Shown: one piece after another, positions 10,028 through 20,490 of the stretch | How the letters are laid out: each line of letters opens with the position of its first letter | How positions within the stretch are numbered: the stretch's first letter is position 1 | Assembly: GCA_024641785.1 (NCBI GenBank) | Contig: JAHECK010000006.1 | Coordinates: 1 to 54,188 of the forward strand | Length of the DNA: 54,188 bases | Direction of reading: 5' to 3' | Source of the DNA: Flavobacteriales bacterium | Lineage (GTDB): Bacteria; Bacteroidota; Bacteroidia; Flavobacteriales_D; JAHECK01 | Translations under genes and position numbers: made by a program | Notes under the pieces: generated by a model | Database searches by the model: none | The model's input: only the letters and a program-made list of their open reading frames with translations | Told to the model about the DNA's origin: nothing

Positions 10028-11077
10028 TTAATTAATATGAATTATTCCGGCAATATGATCCTTAGTTGCTCCAGTTACAGAAGATAAAACATTAATTCTT
10101 TCATTCATTCTTAAATAACCTAAATAGGCGAAAATGAGCGCCTCTTTAAAATCGATAATATTTTTTTCCGGAACAATAATTTCATTTTCAGAAAGTGCCT
10201 TTATTCTTTCAATTAAAAAGGAATTATGGGCACCTCCGCCGGTAATAAGTGTATTTCCACCTTTCATTGAACGACAAATTTGATGGGCCATATGTTCAAT
10301 AAGTGTTCTTAAAGTATCTTGAATAGACCTATTTGTATTTAATAAAAGAGGATAAAAAGTATCAGTATACCATTCTTTCCCAAGCGATTTTGGTCCTTTT
10401 TTTTGATAAAATTGGATTGCATTTAATTTTGTGAGTAATTGTTGGTCTATATTTCCGGATCGTGCTATTTCCCCTTCCGAATCATATTCATAAGCTAATT
10501 CCTGTACAACTTCGTTAAGTGCCATATTTAAGGGGCAAATATCAAAAGCTAAAGTCTTATTCTCTAATTCAAAACTGATATTTGCAATTCCACCAAGATT
10601 AATACGATTATTATAATTTGAAAAAAGATTTCGGTCGCCTATCGGAACTAAGGGAGCTCCCTGACCTCCAAGGGCAACATCTGCACTTCTGAAATCAGCG
10701 ATCACTTTATAAGATGTTAGTGCTGAAATATATGAAGCTTGGCCAATTTGATAAGTATACCCTTTTTTTGGCTGATGAAAAAGGGTGTGACCATGAGATG
10801 ATATCGCATCAATATTTTTTAGTTTGTAAGTATCAATGAATTGTAGGATATATTCCGAGAATAATTTGGATAGGTCGATCTCTAATTGTGCAAGTTCGTT
10901 TGCATTTATTTGATCTGCATTTCTTAGTCTTTTTTTCCAAGATTCATTATAGGGAAAGGTCTTTGAGGCTTCAATTTTAAAGGAAGAATTATCCTTATAA
11001 AAAGTACAATAAGCCAAATCTACACCATCAAGGGATGTCCCCGACATTAATCCGATTAAATGGTAGTCTTTTTTCAC
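10028..11077 (-). CDS. anmK: Anhydro-N-acetylmuramic acid kinase
   Basis: YHLIGLMSGTSLDGVDLAYC, SHGHTLFHQP, GDRNLFSNYNNRINLGGIANIS. Likely GTG start at 11077; the ORF-track start at 11284 lies in the divergent gene. Confidence 0.92.
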   Translation of the reverse strand: MKKDYHLIGLMSGTSLDGVDLAYCTFYKDNSSFKIEASKTFPYNESWKKRLRNADQINANELAQLEIDLSKLFSEYILQFIDTYKLKNIDAISSHGHTLFHQPKKGYTYQIGQASYISALTSYKVIADFRSADVALGGQGAPLVPIGDRNLFSNYNNRINLGGIANISFELENKTLAFDICPLNMALNEVVQELAYEYDSEGEIARSGNIDQQLLTKLNAIQFYQKKGPKSLGKEWYTDTFYPLLLNTNRSIQDTLRTLIEHMAHQICRSMKGGNTLITGGGAHNSFLIERIKALSENEIIVPEKNIIDFKEALIFAYLGYLRMNERINVLSSVTGATKDHIAGIIHIN

Positions 11078-11156
11078 TATTTTCCGCTTTGCTAATCGAT
11101 TAAACTGATGTAAATTTAAGCGCTTAAAATAAACATTTCCAATAGAATTATAGATT

Positions 11157-12299
11157 ATGAATTTTGAATTTAATGAAGAGCAATTAGCAGTTAGAGATGC
11201 GGCCCGCGACTTTGCTAAAAACGTACTGTTACCTGGGGTTATTGAGAGAGATGAAAAACAAATTTTTCCAAAGGAAGAGGTCAAGCAATTAGGAGAATTA
11301 GGCTTTTTGGGAATGATGGTTGATCCAAAATACGGAGGCGGTGGAATGGATACTGTTTCTTATGTTCTTGCAATGGAAGAGATTTCCAAGATCGATGCGA
11401 GTACATCTGTTGTGATGTCTGTAAATAATTCATTGGTTTGCTGGGGACTAGAGAAGTACGGAAGTGAAGAACAAAAACAGAAATATCTGGTTCCCTTAGC
11501 TAAAGGAGAAATAATAGGTGCCTTCTGTTTATCTGAACCAGAAGCTGGATCTGATGCTACTTCGCAAAAAACAACGGCAATCGATAAAGGAGATCATTAT
11601 TTGCTTAATGGGACAAAAAATTGGATTACAAATGGAAATACTGCCTCTGTATATCTCGTAATTGCCCAAACACATGCAGAAAAGAAACATAAAGGAATTA
11701 ATGCCTTAATTATTGAAAAAGGAATGGATGGATTTGTAGTCGGTCCTAAAGAAAATAAATTGGGTATACGTGGTTCAGACACACATTCTTTAATGTTTCA
11801 AGATGTTAAAGTGCCAAAGGAAAATAGAATAGGGGATGATGGATTTGGTTTTTCTTTTGCCATGAAAGTATTGAGTGGAGGTAGAATTGGAATAGCAAGT
11901 CAAGCATTAGGAATTGCATCTGGAGCTTATGAACTTGCATTAGCTTATTCAAAAGAAAGGAAAGCATTTGGGACTGAGATCAGTAATCATCAGGCAATCG
12001 CTTTTAAGCTTGCAGATATGGCAACTGAAATTGAAGCAGCTCGATTATTATGTTTAAAAGCAGCTTCTGATAAAGACAATGGAAGAGAATATGATATTTC
12101 CGGAGCGATGGCTAAAGTCTTTGCATCTGAAACTGCAATGAAAACAACTGTGGAAGCAATTCAAGTACATGGTGGATATGGTTTTGTTAAAGAATACCAT
12201 GTAGAAAGATTGATGAGAGACGCTAAGATCACTCAAATCTATGAAGGAACTTCAGAAATTCAACGGATTGTAATTTCAAGAGGATTATTAAAACAATAA
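11157..12299 (+). CDS. Acyl-CoA dehydrogenase
   Basis: MNFEFNEEQLAVRDAARDFAKNVLLPG, GAFCLSEPEAGSDA, YAKERKAFG-like YSKERKAFG, QVHGGYGFVKEYHVERLMRDAKITQIYEGTSEIQRIVI. Confidence 0.96.
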   Translation: MNFEFNEEQLAVRDAARDFAKNVLLPGVIERDEKQIFPKEEVKQLGELGFLGMMVDPKYGGGGMDTVSYVLAMEEISKIDASTSVVMSVNNSLVCWGLEKYGSEEQKQKYLVPLAKGEIIGAFCLSEPEAGSDATSQKTTAIDKGDHYLLNGTKNWITNGNTASVYLVIAQTHAEKKHKGINALIIEKGMDGFVVGPKENKLGIRGSDTHSLMFQDVKVPKENRIGDDGFGFSFAMKVLSGGRIGIASQALGIASGAYELALAYSKERKAFGTEISNHQAIAFKLADMATEIEAARLLCLKAASDKDNGREYDISGAMAKVFASETAMKTTVEAIQVHGGYGFVKEYHVERLMRDAKITQIYEGTSEIQRIVISRGLLKQ

Positions 12300-12324
12300 G
12301 AATAATATTTCAATAAATACAGAG

Positions 12325-12349
12325 AGCCGGTTTTATACCGGCTTTTTTT
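12325..12349 (+). terminator. Rho-independent terminator after acyl-CoA dehydrogenase
   Basis: AGCCGG (12325-12330) / CCGGCT (12338-12343) hairpin followed by TTTTTT. Confidence 0.8.
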
Positions 12350-13631
12350 ATAGAAGCTCAACGAGGCTTTCTAATTTTAATCCGCGTGATCCTTTGATCA
12401 ATATGGTCTTATCTTTAATTCTGTTCTTTGAAAAATAAGATTTAGCATCTGCAGTATTGGAGAAGAAGTGCATATTCTCAGGTTTAAGACATTGAGAATA
12501 GATTGGCCCCACTAAATAAACATCCATATCCTCTTTTAATAGCAGTTCAATTACTTTCTGATGTTCTTCTACTGCAGTTTCCCCAAGTTCAAGCATATCA
12601 CCTAAGATGATCACTTTATTTTTTAATTGAAGTGATCTGAAATTTTCAATTGCACTTTTTATCGAGCTTGGATTTGCATTATAAGCATCCAGAATTAGTT
12701 TGTTAGATTCGCTTTCCATCCATTGCGATCGATTATTTGAGGGAATATATTCTTCGATCGCATCCACAATATCTTTAAAATCAACATCAAAATATTGTCC
12801 GATCGAAATAGCGATCATAGCGTTATCAAGATTATAGTCGCCTATTAGTTGAGTACTTACTTTAAGCGATTCTTTATCTTTAACTTTTAAATTGAATTCA
12901 AGAAAAGGAGAGGATGAGTGAGTTATTTCAGAATAACAATTATCACTTTTACCAAATAAAATTCTTTTATTATTTACAGATTTTTCTACCAGTAGTTGAT
13001 TTTTAGAATCAACGAATGCAAGTCCATTATTTTTTTCTAAAAATCGATAGAGTGCACATTTTGTTTCAATAATTGTTTCAAAGCTTCCAAAACCTTCCAT
13101 ATGGGCGAAACCTATATTACTAATGGCTCCAAAATTTGGTTGCGAGATCTCACATAAAAAAGCAATTTCACCTGCATGATTTGCACCCATCTCAATTATT
13201 GCTATTTCAATATCTTGTCCGATGGAAAGTAAAGTTAAGGGTACTCCAATATGATTGTTATAATTACCGGGCGTTGCTTTGACTTTATATTTTTTACTTA
13301 AAACAGCATTTAATAATTCTTTGGTTGTGGTTTTCCCATTACTTCCGGTAATTCCAATAATAGGTATTTTCAATTGATCCCTATGATATTTTGCTAATTC
13401 TTGTAATGATTCAAGAACGTCTTCAACTAAAATACATCCTTCAATGAAGTGTTCTTTTTCATCGATTACAGCATAACTGCAACCACTATCTAATGCTTCT
13501 TTTGCAAATGCATTGGCATTAAATTGAGACCCTTTTAATGCAAAGAAGATACTATTCTTAAATATATTTCGGGTGTCTGTAGTTACCCCACTGGATTCTT
13601 TAAATAAAGAATATAATTCAGGAATGCTCAT
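12348..13631 (-). CDS. murF: UDP-N-acetylmuramoyl-tripeptide--D-alanyl-D-alanine ligase
   Basis: IPIIGITGSNGKTTTKELLNAVLS, EMGANHAGEIAFLCEISQPNFGAISNIGFAHMEGFGS, LDAYNANPSSIKSAIENF, LGDMLELGE. Confidence 0.95.
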   Translation of the reverse strand: MSIPELYSLFKESSGVTTDTRNIFKNSIFFALKGSQFNANAFAKEALDSGCSYAVIDEKEHFIEGCILVEDVLESLQELAKYHRDQLKIPIIGITGSNGKTTTKELLNAVLSKKYKVKATPGNYNNHIGVPLTLLSIGQDIEIAIIEMGANHAGEIAFLCEISQPNFGAISNIGFAHMEGFGSFETIIETKCALYRFLEKNNGLAFVDSKNQLLVEKSVNNKRILFGKSDNCYSEITHSSSPFLEFNLKVKDKESLKVSTQLIGDYNLDNAMIAISIGQYFDVDFKDIVDAIEEYIPSNNRSQWMESESNKLILDAYNANPSSIKSAIENFRSLQLKNKVIILGDMLELGETAVEEHQKVIELLLKEDMDVYLVGPIYSQCLKPENMHFFSNTADAKSYFSKNRIKDKTILIKGSRGLKLESLVELL

Positions 13632-13640
13632 ATGCGAAAA

Positions 13641-13674
13641 TAAAAAACCCTAAGTCAATGAACTTAGGGTTTTC
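13641..13674 (-). terminator. Hairpin terminator between gldJ and murF (minus strand; probably bidirectional-looking)
   Basis: AAACCCTAAGT...ACTTAGGGTTT inverted repeat; minus-strand reading is followed by TTTTTTATTTT. Confidence 0.75.
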
Positions 13675-13693
13675 AATATTTTTTCAATAAATT

Positions 13694-15433
13694 TTATTTT
13701 CTTTTTCCAGCACCAAAACCGGTTGGACTTCCAACTCTAGTCATTGCGCAACGGAAACCAATAGTTGCAGTCGCTTCACGCTCATCAAGGAAACGTCTTG
13801 TAGAAGGTTGAATATAAAATGCTCTATCATCCCATGCTCCACCTTTATATACTCTAGCTCTATCACTGATCAAGGTTGTTTTACCCCAATCGTACATTCT
13901 GTTTCCTTTTTCTTCATAACTAGGATCTTGATAATAAATACTTGATGCGAAATCACCATCTTCATAATCTATATTATCAGCTTCACGGTAATTTCTTCGG
14001 TCGATGTTTTCCTCAATGCTAACATTTCTCATTCTCAAGTTTCCAGGTGTTTCAGTAATGTTTTCAGAAAATCCTTTAAGTATCATTGCAGAGATCGTTA
14101 GCTCTGTGCCTTTGATCAATTCAACAGTTTCTTTAATTTTTTGATTTGCAGCTTCTCCTTTGTCTTCTTTAATTAGAATATCAGCGTCATCAACTGCAGT
14201 AGTAACATTTGCAATCAAACTCGCTTCTTCTGGAGTAGATCTGCCCTGCATAGTACGATCAAATTTCGCCATATAGTCTTTAATACCTGCAACATCATAG
14301 TCAATTTGATCTGATTTTTGTGCAATACTACCATCAGGATTCAAAACTTTAGTTTCATAAACATTTCCTCTAAACGGACGGAATTCATCAACATCTTCTG
14401 AACTTGTAGGACGATATACATCCATTACCCATTCACTAACATTACCAGCCATATTATAAAGACCAAAATCATTTGGCCAATAAGAATATACGTCATTAGT
14501 GATATCTGCACCATCATTTAAATGACCGGCAACTCCCATATAGTCTCCTCTTCCTCTAACGAAATTGGCCATTAAATCTCCATAAAATGCATTTTTATAA
14601 TTGTCATTTCTTAGGTAATTACCATTCCATGGGAATATTTTTTGACCACTGATCAACTCTTCATAAGTATTACCAATTAATGAATAAGCAGCATATTCCC
14701 ACTCAGCTTCTGTAGGTAGTCGATATCTTGGAAGTAAAACTCCATCTTCCATTCTGATATTACGTGTTTCTTTATTTGGATCCATATCAGTAACCCCATC
14801 TTCTCTTTTACCAGATTCATATTGTCCGGCTAAATAAGCATCAGTACTAAAATGATCTTCATTTATTTGGTTTGGGAACCATTCAAATAAACCTTCTCGG
14901 ATAAGAATAAGCTCATTTACACGATCCGATCTCCAGGCGCAAAAGTCATTTGCTTGCAACCAATTAACCCCTACTACAGGATAGTCCCTATAAGCAGGAT
15001 GACGTAAATAATATTCCGTCATAGGCTCATTATAAGCAAGTTTTTCTCTCCAGACAAGTGTGTCAGGCAAAGCTTTGGCATAAATTTCGGGATAATCTGC
15101 ACCATAAACTCTCATGGTCCAATAAAGGTATTCCAGCCAGTGGAAATTTGTTACTTCTGTTTCATCCATATAAAAGGAAGACACAGTTACTTTACGTGAA
15201 TTGTTAGTCCAATCGAACATAACATCGTCATAAACCTGACCCATTGTAAATGCACCACCTTCTATAAAGACAAGACCGGGTCCGGTTTCTTGATCCATAA
15301 AAGGAGTTTTTTCGAAACCACCATTTTTCTCATCATTATAAGACCAACCTGTTGAAGTTGATGTTTCGTGACTACATGAAGAAATGGAACCTATAAAGGC
15401 CACTCCTAAAATGAAATGAAGTAAATTTTTCAT
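13694..15433 (-). CDS. gldJ: Gliding motility lipoprotein GldJ (FGE-sulfatase/SUMF1 fold)
   Basis: Lipoprotein signal MKNLLHFILGVAFIGSISSCSH; SUMF1 motifs (FIEGGAFTMGQ, YPVVGVNWLQANDFCAWRS, YRLPTEAEWEYAA, NMAGNVSEWVMDVYRP, YKGGAWDDRAF, IGFRCAMTRVGSPTG); adjacent to porU/porV and murF. Start likely 15433 (or 15442), not 15457. Confidence 0.9.
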   Translation of the reverse strand: MKNLLHFILGVAFIGSISSCSHETSTSTGWSYNDEKNGGFEKTPFMDQETGPGLVFIEGGAFTMGQVYDDVMFDWTNNSRKVTVSSFYMDETEVTNFHWLEYLYWTMRVYGADYPEIYAKALPDTLVWREKLAYNEPMTEYYLRHPAYRDYPVVGVNWLQANDFCAWRSDRVNELILIREGLFEWFPNQINEDHFSTDAYLAGQYESGKREDGVTDMDPNKETRNIRMEDGVLLPRYRLPTEAEWEYAAYSLIGNTYEELISGQKIFPWNGNYLRNDNYKNAFYGDLMANFVRGRGDYMGVAGHLNDGADITNDVYSYWPNDFGLYNMAGNVSEWVMDVYRPTSSEDVDEFRPFRGNVYETKVLNPDGSIAQKSDQIDYDVAGIKDYMAKFDRTMQGRSTPEEASLIANVTTAVDDADILIKEDKGEAANQKIKETVELIKGTELTISAMILKGFSENITETPGNLRMRNVSIEENIDRRNYREADNIDYEDGDFASSIYYQDPSYEEKGNRMYDWGKTTLISDRARVYKGGAWDDRAFYIQPSTRRFLDEREATATIGFRCAMTRVGSPTGFGAGKRK

Positions 15434-15464
15434 ATTTATCATTTTTCTCTTTTGCATCTTACTG

Positions 15465-15472
15465 CAAATGTA
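15465..15472 (-). promoter_or_regulatory. Putative Bacteroidota -7 box (TAnnTTTG) upstream of gldJ
   Basis: Minus strand reads TACATTTG about 30 nt upstream of the likely start; no clear -33 element seen. Confidence 0.45.
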
Positions 15473-15486
15473 AATTTTTTATAAAA

Positions 15487-16458
15487 CTAAAAACTAGGAC
15501 AACTTATTGTACGGAACCTACGCCTTTTTGGTTTGCAATCGAAACGATAACCTACAGAAACTTCATGAGAACCCCCGGTAGCAGTAGATAATTCGCTTGT
15601 TGTTAGATCGTAGGAATAGCCAATTTTTAAACTTTCCAGCTCTAAACCTAGCAATAAAATGAATGCATCCGAGAATCGATACCATGCTCCAAACACCACG
15701 GGACCCTTTTTGGCATAGAGACCAACATTTATTTGTTGAAAATCACCTTGACGTTGATATAGAACATTTGGAGAGATTACAATATCATCTTTTCTGTTAA
15801 CAGGTCCCGCATTGATACTTGCACCGGCATGAACCGTATATTTAATAGGTAATCTACTATCGCTTAAAATGAGAGACTCATTTGGTTGTGTTAAGTGATC
15901 TGCAGCAAATCCAACAAAAAAGACATCACTATATAGTAATACCCCTGCGCTAAAATCAGCTTTATTTACATTTCCACCTCTTTGAACATCATTCGAAGTG
16001 TAAATAAATCCTCTTCGTGGATCAATCTGATCTCCAAAAGTTAATTTATCCCAATTAATTGATTTTTGAAACCAACTTGCTTCTAATGCAAAATTAATAC
16101 TTACAGATCTTGATAATGTCTGAGAATAAGAATACATCAAAGCGATTTTATTTGTCGTTAATGATCCTTTTCCTGCAACATCACTCATTATATATCCACC
16201 TACTCCACCCGAAAGTCCTCTTACATATTGATCATATGATGCATTATAAGTTACAAATGAACCAGGTATTGATGGCCATTGATTCCTATAATTAACATGA
16301 ATACTAGGACAGTAAGCTGTCCCCGCAAAGGCAGGATTTAAGTACAAAGGGTTAGCATAGAACTGCGTAAATTGCGGGTCCTGAGCTTTTATACTGGTTA
16401 TTGATAAGACAGTAAAAAGGACTAACGCTATAGACGAAAAGGTAAAATTTCTCACCAT
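15487..16458 (-). CDS. PorP/SprF family type IX secretion system membrane protein
   Basis: Signal peptide then QDPQFTQFYANPLYLNPAFAGTAYCPSIHVNYRNQWPSIPGSFVTYNASYD...GGVGGYIMSD; characteristic PorP/SprF N-terminus. Confidence 0.92.
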   Translation of the reverse strand: MVRNFTFSSIALVLFTVLSITSIKAQDPQFTQFYANPLYLNPAFAGTAYCPSIHVNYRNQWPSIPGSFVTYNASYDQYVRGLSGGVGGYIMSDVAGKGSLTTNKIALMYSYSQTLSRSVSINFALEASWFQKSINWDKLTFGDQIDPRRGFIYTSNDVQRGGNVNKADFSAGVLLYSDVFFVGFAADHLTQPNESLILSDSRLPIKYTVHAGASINAGPVNRKDDIVISPNVLYQRQGDFQQINVGLYAKKGPVVFGAWYRFSDAFILLLGLELESLKIGYSYDLTTSELSTATGGSHEVSVGYRFDCKPKRRRFRTISCPSF

Positions 16459-16604
16459 GTTTTATTCGGGCTTAATGCGACCCAATTATACAAATTATAT
16501 TTTAAAACAAGGTGCTAATATATAAAGCAATATTAAATGACAAAACTCGTTAATTTTGCATAATCATATTATAGTAAGAATTCAATTCTATTTTTTTTTA
16601 AAAA

Positions 16605-19600
16605 ATGAGGGGATATTATATTTTATTACTTTGCCTTTTCAGCACATTAGGTGCATTTAGTCAATCACTTAGCCTATCAGGGGAGGTTGATGATTATACT
16701 TCCTACCTAATAAATGAAACTGAAATTGACTTTTCAAAGAATGAGACAAAAAATTCTTATTTATATGTAAAATCTTTTGATGTAGAATATAATCTAACAA
16801 TAAAAGATGTACTTGTTAAAAATATTGAAACTGAAAAAGTTCCAATAGAAATTGCTTCAAAATTTATACAAAGTTCTTTAAGTGATCAACTCGAAGTAGA
16901 TGTTAATATCGCATTATTTAGAAAAAAACCTGTTGCTAATTTAAGTTTTGTACCTTTTATTAAAGGTAAATTGGGCGTTGAAAGAATCGTTTCTTATGAA
17001 ATTGAAGTGATAGGTATTCAGAAAGTATCAAAAAGCCAAAACAATAAAATTAATTCTGAACCTTCTGTTTTAAGTGAGGGTGAACTATATAAAATCAGGC
17101 TATCTAAAGATGGTGTTTATAAACTTAGTTATTCGTTTTTAAGTGAACTTGGAATAAATGTAAACGGGTTGAATCCAATGACTTTAAATGTATACGGACA
17201 CCCAGGTGGAATGCTTCCAATAAATAACAGCGGATATTTACCCGGGGACCCGCAAAAACTAAGCATTGAATTTATTGGAAACTCGGATCAATTTTTTGAT
17301 GAGAATGAATATTTTCTTTTTTATGCGGAAGGACCAAATTCATGGAAATATAATGCTTCGCAAAAACGATTTGAACATAGCAAGAACGATTATGATAATT
17401 ATTCTTATTTCTATATTAAAGTAAATGATATTGGCCCAAAAAGGATTAACACATTGCCTTTAGTAGATAATAGTGCACCGATTATTATAAATAGCTTTGA
17501 TGATTTTGCTTTTCATGAGGTTAATACTATTAATCTTATAAAATCTGGACGAACTTTTTTCGGAGAAGTATTCGATGCAGATACAGACCAAGATTTTGTT
17601 TTTTCTACACCGAATATTATTGAGAATGATACCATAATATTAAGAACCGCTGTTGCAGCTCATAAAAAGACCAGCGGATCATCGAGTTTTACAATTGCTC
17701 CAAGTGGCGGAACTTCACATTCATTTGCAGTTTCTGCATCAACTGGGGCTTATGAATTCGCAAGGTATAAAGTCGATAATTATTTTTATATTCCTTCATC
17801 AGTTGGCAGCAGCGTCAGCATTCAAGTAAATTATAATAAAGGAGACCCTACTAATATCGGCTATCTTGATTATCTATCCATTCAATACAGAAGATCTTTA
17901 AATTTTTCAAATTCACCCATCCTATTCAGAGAAAGTAGAAATATAGCACCATTTGCTTTTGCTAAATTTCAAATAGCTGGAAATACAAATGATATTCATG
18001 TTTGGGAAGTTAGTGATTACCAAAATGTTGGTGAGATTCAGGTTCAACCTGAAAATGGTCTCATTACTTTTATAAGAGCTCATGACGACTTACATACCTA
18101 TTTAGCGTTCAAAAATGATCAGGCAATGAGTCCTGAAATAGTGGGGAGTGAAGCAAACCAAAATTTGCATATGGTATCAAATGTAGATATGGTGATTGTT
18201 ACCTATCCGGAATTTGCATCTGCGGCGCAAGAACTAGCCTTATTCCATGAAGATGATAATATTACCTCTTACATCGTTACTCAACAAAAGTTATTTAATG
18301 AATTTTCATGTGGGAAAAAAGACCCGACGGCGATCAAGCATTTTATGAAAATGCTATATGATAATGCATCAAATGAAGCTGAGATGCCAGGATATTTACT
18401 GTTATTAGGAGATGCTTCCTACGATATCACTCCTGAAAGTTCTACAAGTTTAGTTTATACCTATGAAAGTTTTAATTCATGGGATCAGATCGATTCTTAC
18501 TTAACAGATGATTATTTTGGATTGCTTGACGATGATGAAAGTGACAGACCTCAAGATCTTGTGGATATTGGAATAGGCCGTTTTACAGTTACTACATTGC
18601 AACAAGCTTATGATATAATTAATAAGATCAAATACTATAAGAAATCACATACTGAAAGCCCGAATTCTTCAGTAAAAGACTTTAATTCAACACCTTATGG
18701 AGATTGGAGAAATCTGGTCTCTTTTGTTGCCGACGATGAGGATTCAAATACACATATGACCCATGCTGAAATATTAAGCGGAAAAGTTGAAACGAATTAC
18801 CCTGTTTTTAATATTGATAAAATATATTTTGATGCATTTCAGCAAATAAGTACACCCGGAGGAGAACGATATCCAGATGTAAATGTTAAAATTGATGAGC
18901 GTGTTCAAAAAGGAGCACTTATATTAAATTATATTGGGCATGGAGGAGAAGTTGGATGGGCTCATGAACAGGTTTTGGATGTCAATACCATTGTAAATTG
19001 GAATAATTTAAACAATATGCCATTGTTTATGACCGCTACTTGTGAGTTTTCTCGTTTCGATGATCCGGGAAGAACAAGTGCAGGAGAATATTGTTTATTA
19101 AACCCAAATGGAGGGGCGATTGCTCTTTTATCGACCTCGCGATTAGTGTTTTCCAGCTCAAATTTATTTTTAGCTAAAAATTTCTACGATTTTATATTTA
19201 ATGATATGGACAACCCTGATTATCGTCTCGGGGATATTACAATGCTGACTAAAAGAGAGAGTAGCGTTAGCAGTACGACAAACCATCGAAATTTTAGTCT
19301 TTTGGGAGATCCAGCTTTGCGTTTAGTTTATCCTCAAATGGAAGTTGAAACATCTGAAATTAATGGAATAATTAATATTGATGATTTTACTGTGATCGAT
19401 ACTTTAAATGCCTTATCAAAAGTAATTTTCAAAGGAACTGTCGATCTTCAAGGAGAGGATCCAAATGGATTTAGTGCAACATTATATCCTACGGTATATG
19501 GAAAAGAGCGTGATGTTTATACCCTTGGAAATGATGGTAATCCATTTCAATATAATATTCAGAATAGCATTTTATTTAAAGGTAAAGCTAGTGTGATCGA

Positions 19601-20423
19601 TGGAGCTTTTTCTTTTGAATTCGTTGTTCCTAAAGATATATCTTTTCAATATGGAGTTGGAAAAGTCAGTTATTATATGGTTAAAAATAATACCTATATC
19701 GATGGTTCTGGTTTTGAAAAGTCTTTTATGGTTGGAGGAGCTAATTTAGATGCTCCGGAAGATATTGTTGGACCACAGATAGAACTTTTTCTAAATGAAG
19801 AAAGTTTTGTAAATGGTAGTGTTATTAATGAGCATCCTATTCTATTAGCTAACATCTTTGATGAAAGCGGAATAAATACAGCAGGTTCCGGTATTGGTCA
19901 TGATATTACGATTGTTATTGATGGGGAAACGGATAAGACCATTGTGGTAAATGATTATTATGAAGCAGATCTTGATACATATACAGATGGATCATTAAAA
20001 TATCAATTGCAACAACTGGAAACTGGAAAACATAATCTTCAATTAAAAGCTTGGGATGTATACAATAATTCTTCTGTGAAATCAATTGATTTTGAAGTAG
20101 TAAAAGAAGTCGAATTAGCAATTACTAATGTCTTAAATTATCCAAATCCATTTACTACTCGAACGGAATTTTGGTTTGAACATAATCAGGCCTTTTCGAT
20201 CTTAGATGTACAAGTGCAGGTGTATACTATTTCCGGAAGATTGGTCAAATCAATTCATCAATCCATGCAAACAGAAGGTTATCGAAGCGAACCAATTGCA
20301 TGGGACGGCCTTGATGACTTTGGAGATCGATTGGCGAGAGGAGTTTATGTCTATAAATTAAGAGTGAGTGATAATACAGGGATGACCATCGAAGTATTCG
20401 AAAAATTGGTCATTTTAAATTAA
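16605..20423 (+). CDS. porU: Type IX secretion system sortase PorU (C25 gingipain-like peptidase)
   Basis: 1272 aa; catalytic-type segments LNYIGHGGEVGWAHE and PLFMTATCEFSRFDDPGRTSAGE; C-terminal FlgD/T9SS-like VLNYPNPFTTRTEF...LARGVYVYKLRVSD; followed by porV. Confidence 0.93.
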   Translation: MRGYYILLLCLFSTLGAFSQSLSLSGEVDDYTSYLINETEIDFSKNETKNSYLYVKSFDVEYNLTIKDVLVKNIETEKVPIEIASKFIQSSLSDQLEVDVNIALFRKKPVANLSFVPFIKGKLGVERIVSYEIEVIGIQKVSKSQNNKINSEPSVLSEGELYKIRLSKDGVYKLSYSFLSELGINVNGLNPMTLNVYGHPGGMLPINNSGYLPGDPQKLSIEFIGNSDQFFDENEYFLFYAEGPNSWKYNASQKRFEHSKNDYDNYSYFYIKVNDIGPKRINTLPLVDNSAPIIINSFDDFAFHEVNTINLIKSGRTFFGEVFDADTDQDFVFSTPNIIENDTIILRTAVAAHKKTSGSSSFTIAPSGGTSHSFAVSASTGAYEFARYKVDNYFYIPSSVGSSVSIQVNYNKGDPTNIGYLDYLSIQYRRSLNFSNSPILFRESRNIAPFAFAKFQIAGNTNDIHVWEVSDYQNVGEIQVQPENGLITFIRAHDDLHTYLAFKNDQAMSPEIVGSEANQNLHMVSNVDMVIVTYPEFASAAQELALFHEDDNITSYIVTQQKLFNEFSCGKKDPTAIKHFMKMLYDNASNEAEMPGYLLLLGDASYDITPESSTSLVYTYESFNSWDQIDSYLTDDYFGLLDDDESDRPQDLVDIGIGRFTVTTLQQAYDIINKIKYYKKSHTESPNSSVKDFNSTPYGDWRNLVSFVADDEDSNTHMTHAEILSGKVETNYPVFNIDKIYFDAFQQISTPGGERYPDVNVKIDERVQKGALILNYIGHGGEVGWAHEQVLDVNTIVNWNNLNNMPLFMTATCEFSRFDDPGRTSAGEYCLLNPNGGAIALLSTSRLVFSSSNLFLAKNFYDFIFNDMDNPDYRLGDITMLTKRESSVSSTTNHRNFSLLGDPALRLVYPQMEVETSEINGIINIDDFTVIDTLNALSKVIFKGTVDLQGEDPNGFSATLYPTVYGKERDVYTLGNDGNPFQYNIQNSILFKGKASVIDGAFSFEFVVPKDISFQYGVGKVSYYMVKNNTYIDGSGFEKSFMVGGANLDAPEDIVGPQIELFLNEESFVNGSVINEHPILLANIFDESGINTAGSGIGHDITIVIDGETDKTIVVNDYYEADLDTYTDGSLKYQLQQLETGKHNLQLKAWDVYNNSSVKSIDFEVVKEVELAITNVLNYPNPFTTRTEFWFEHNQAFSILDVQVQVYTISGRLVKSIHQSMQTEGYRSEPIAWDGLDDFGDRLARGVYVYKLRVSDNTGMTIEVFEKLVILN

Positions 20424-20490
20424 TTTCCTTTTTTCGTGCAATAAATTTAAATATGTGCGTTTAGGGGCTACGATATCGTTTAATAAAATT

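Noticed and set aside
11078-11284. N-terminal 69-aa extension of AnmK in the ORF track
   Set aside because: It overlaps the 5' end of the well-supported divergent acyl-CoA dehydrogenase and is not AnmK-like; a GTG at 11077 gives a normal N-terminus.
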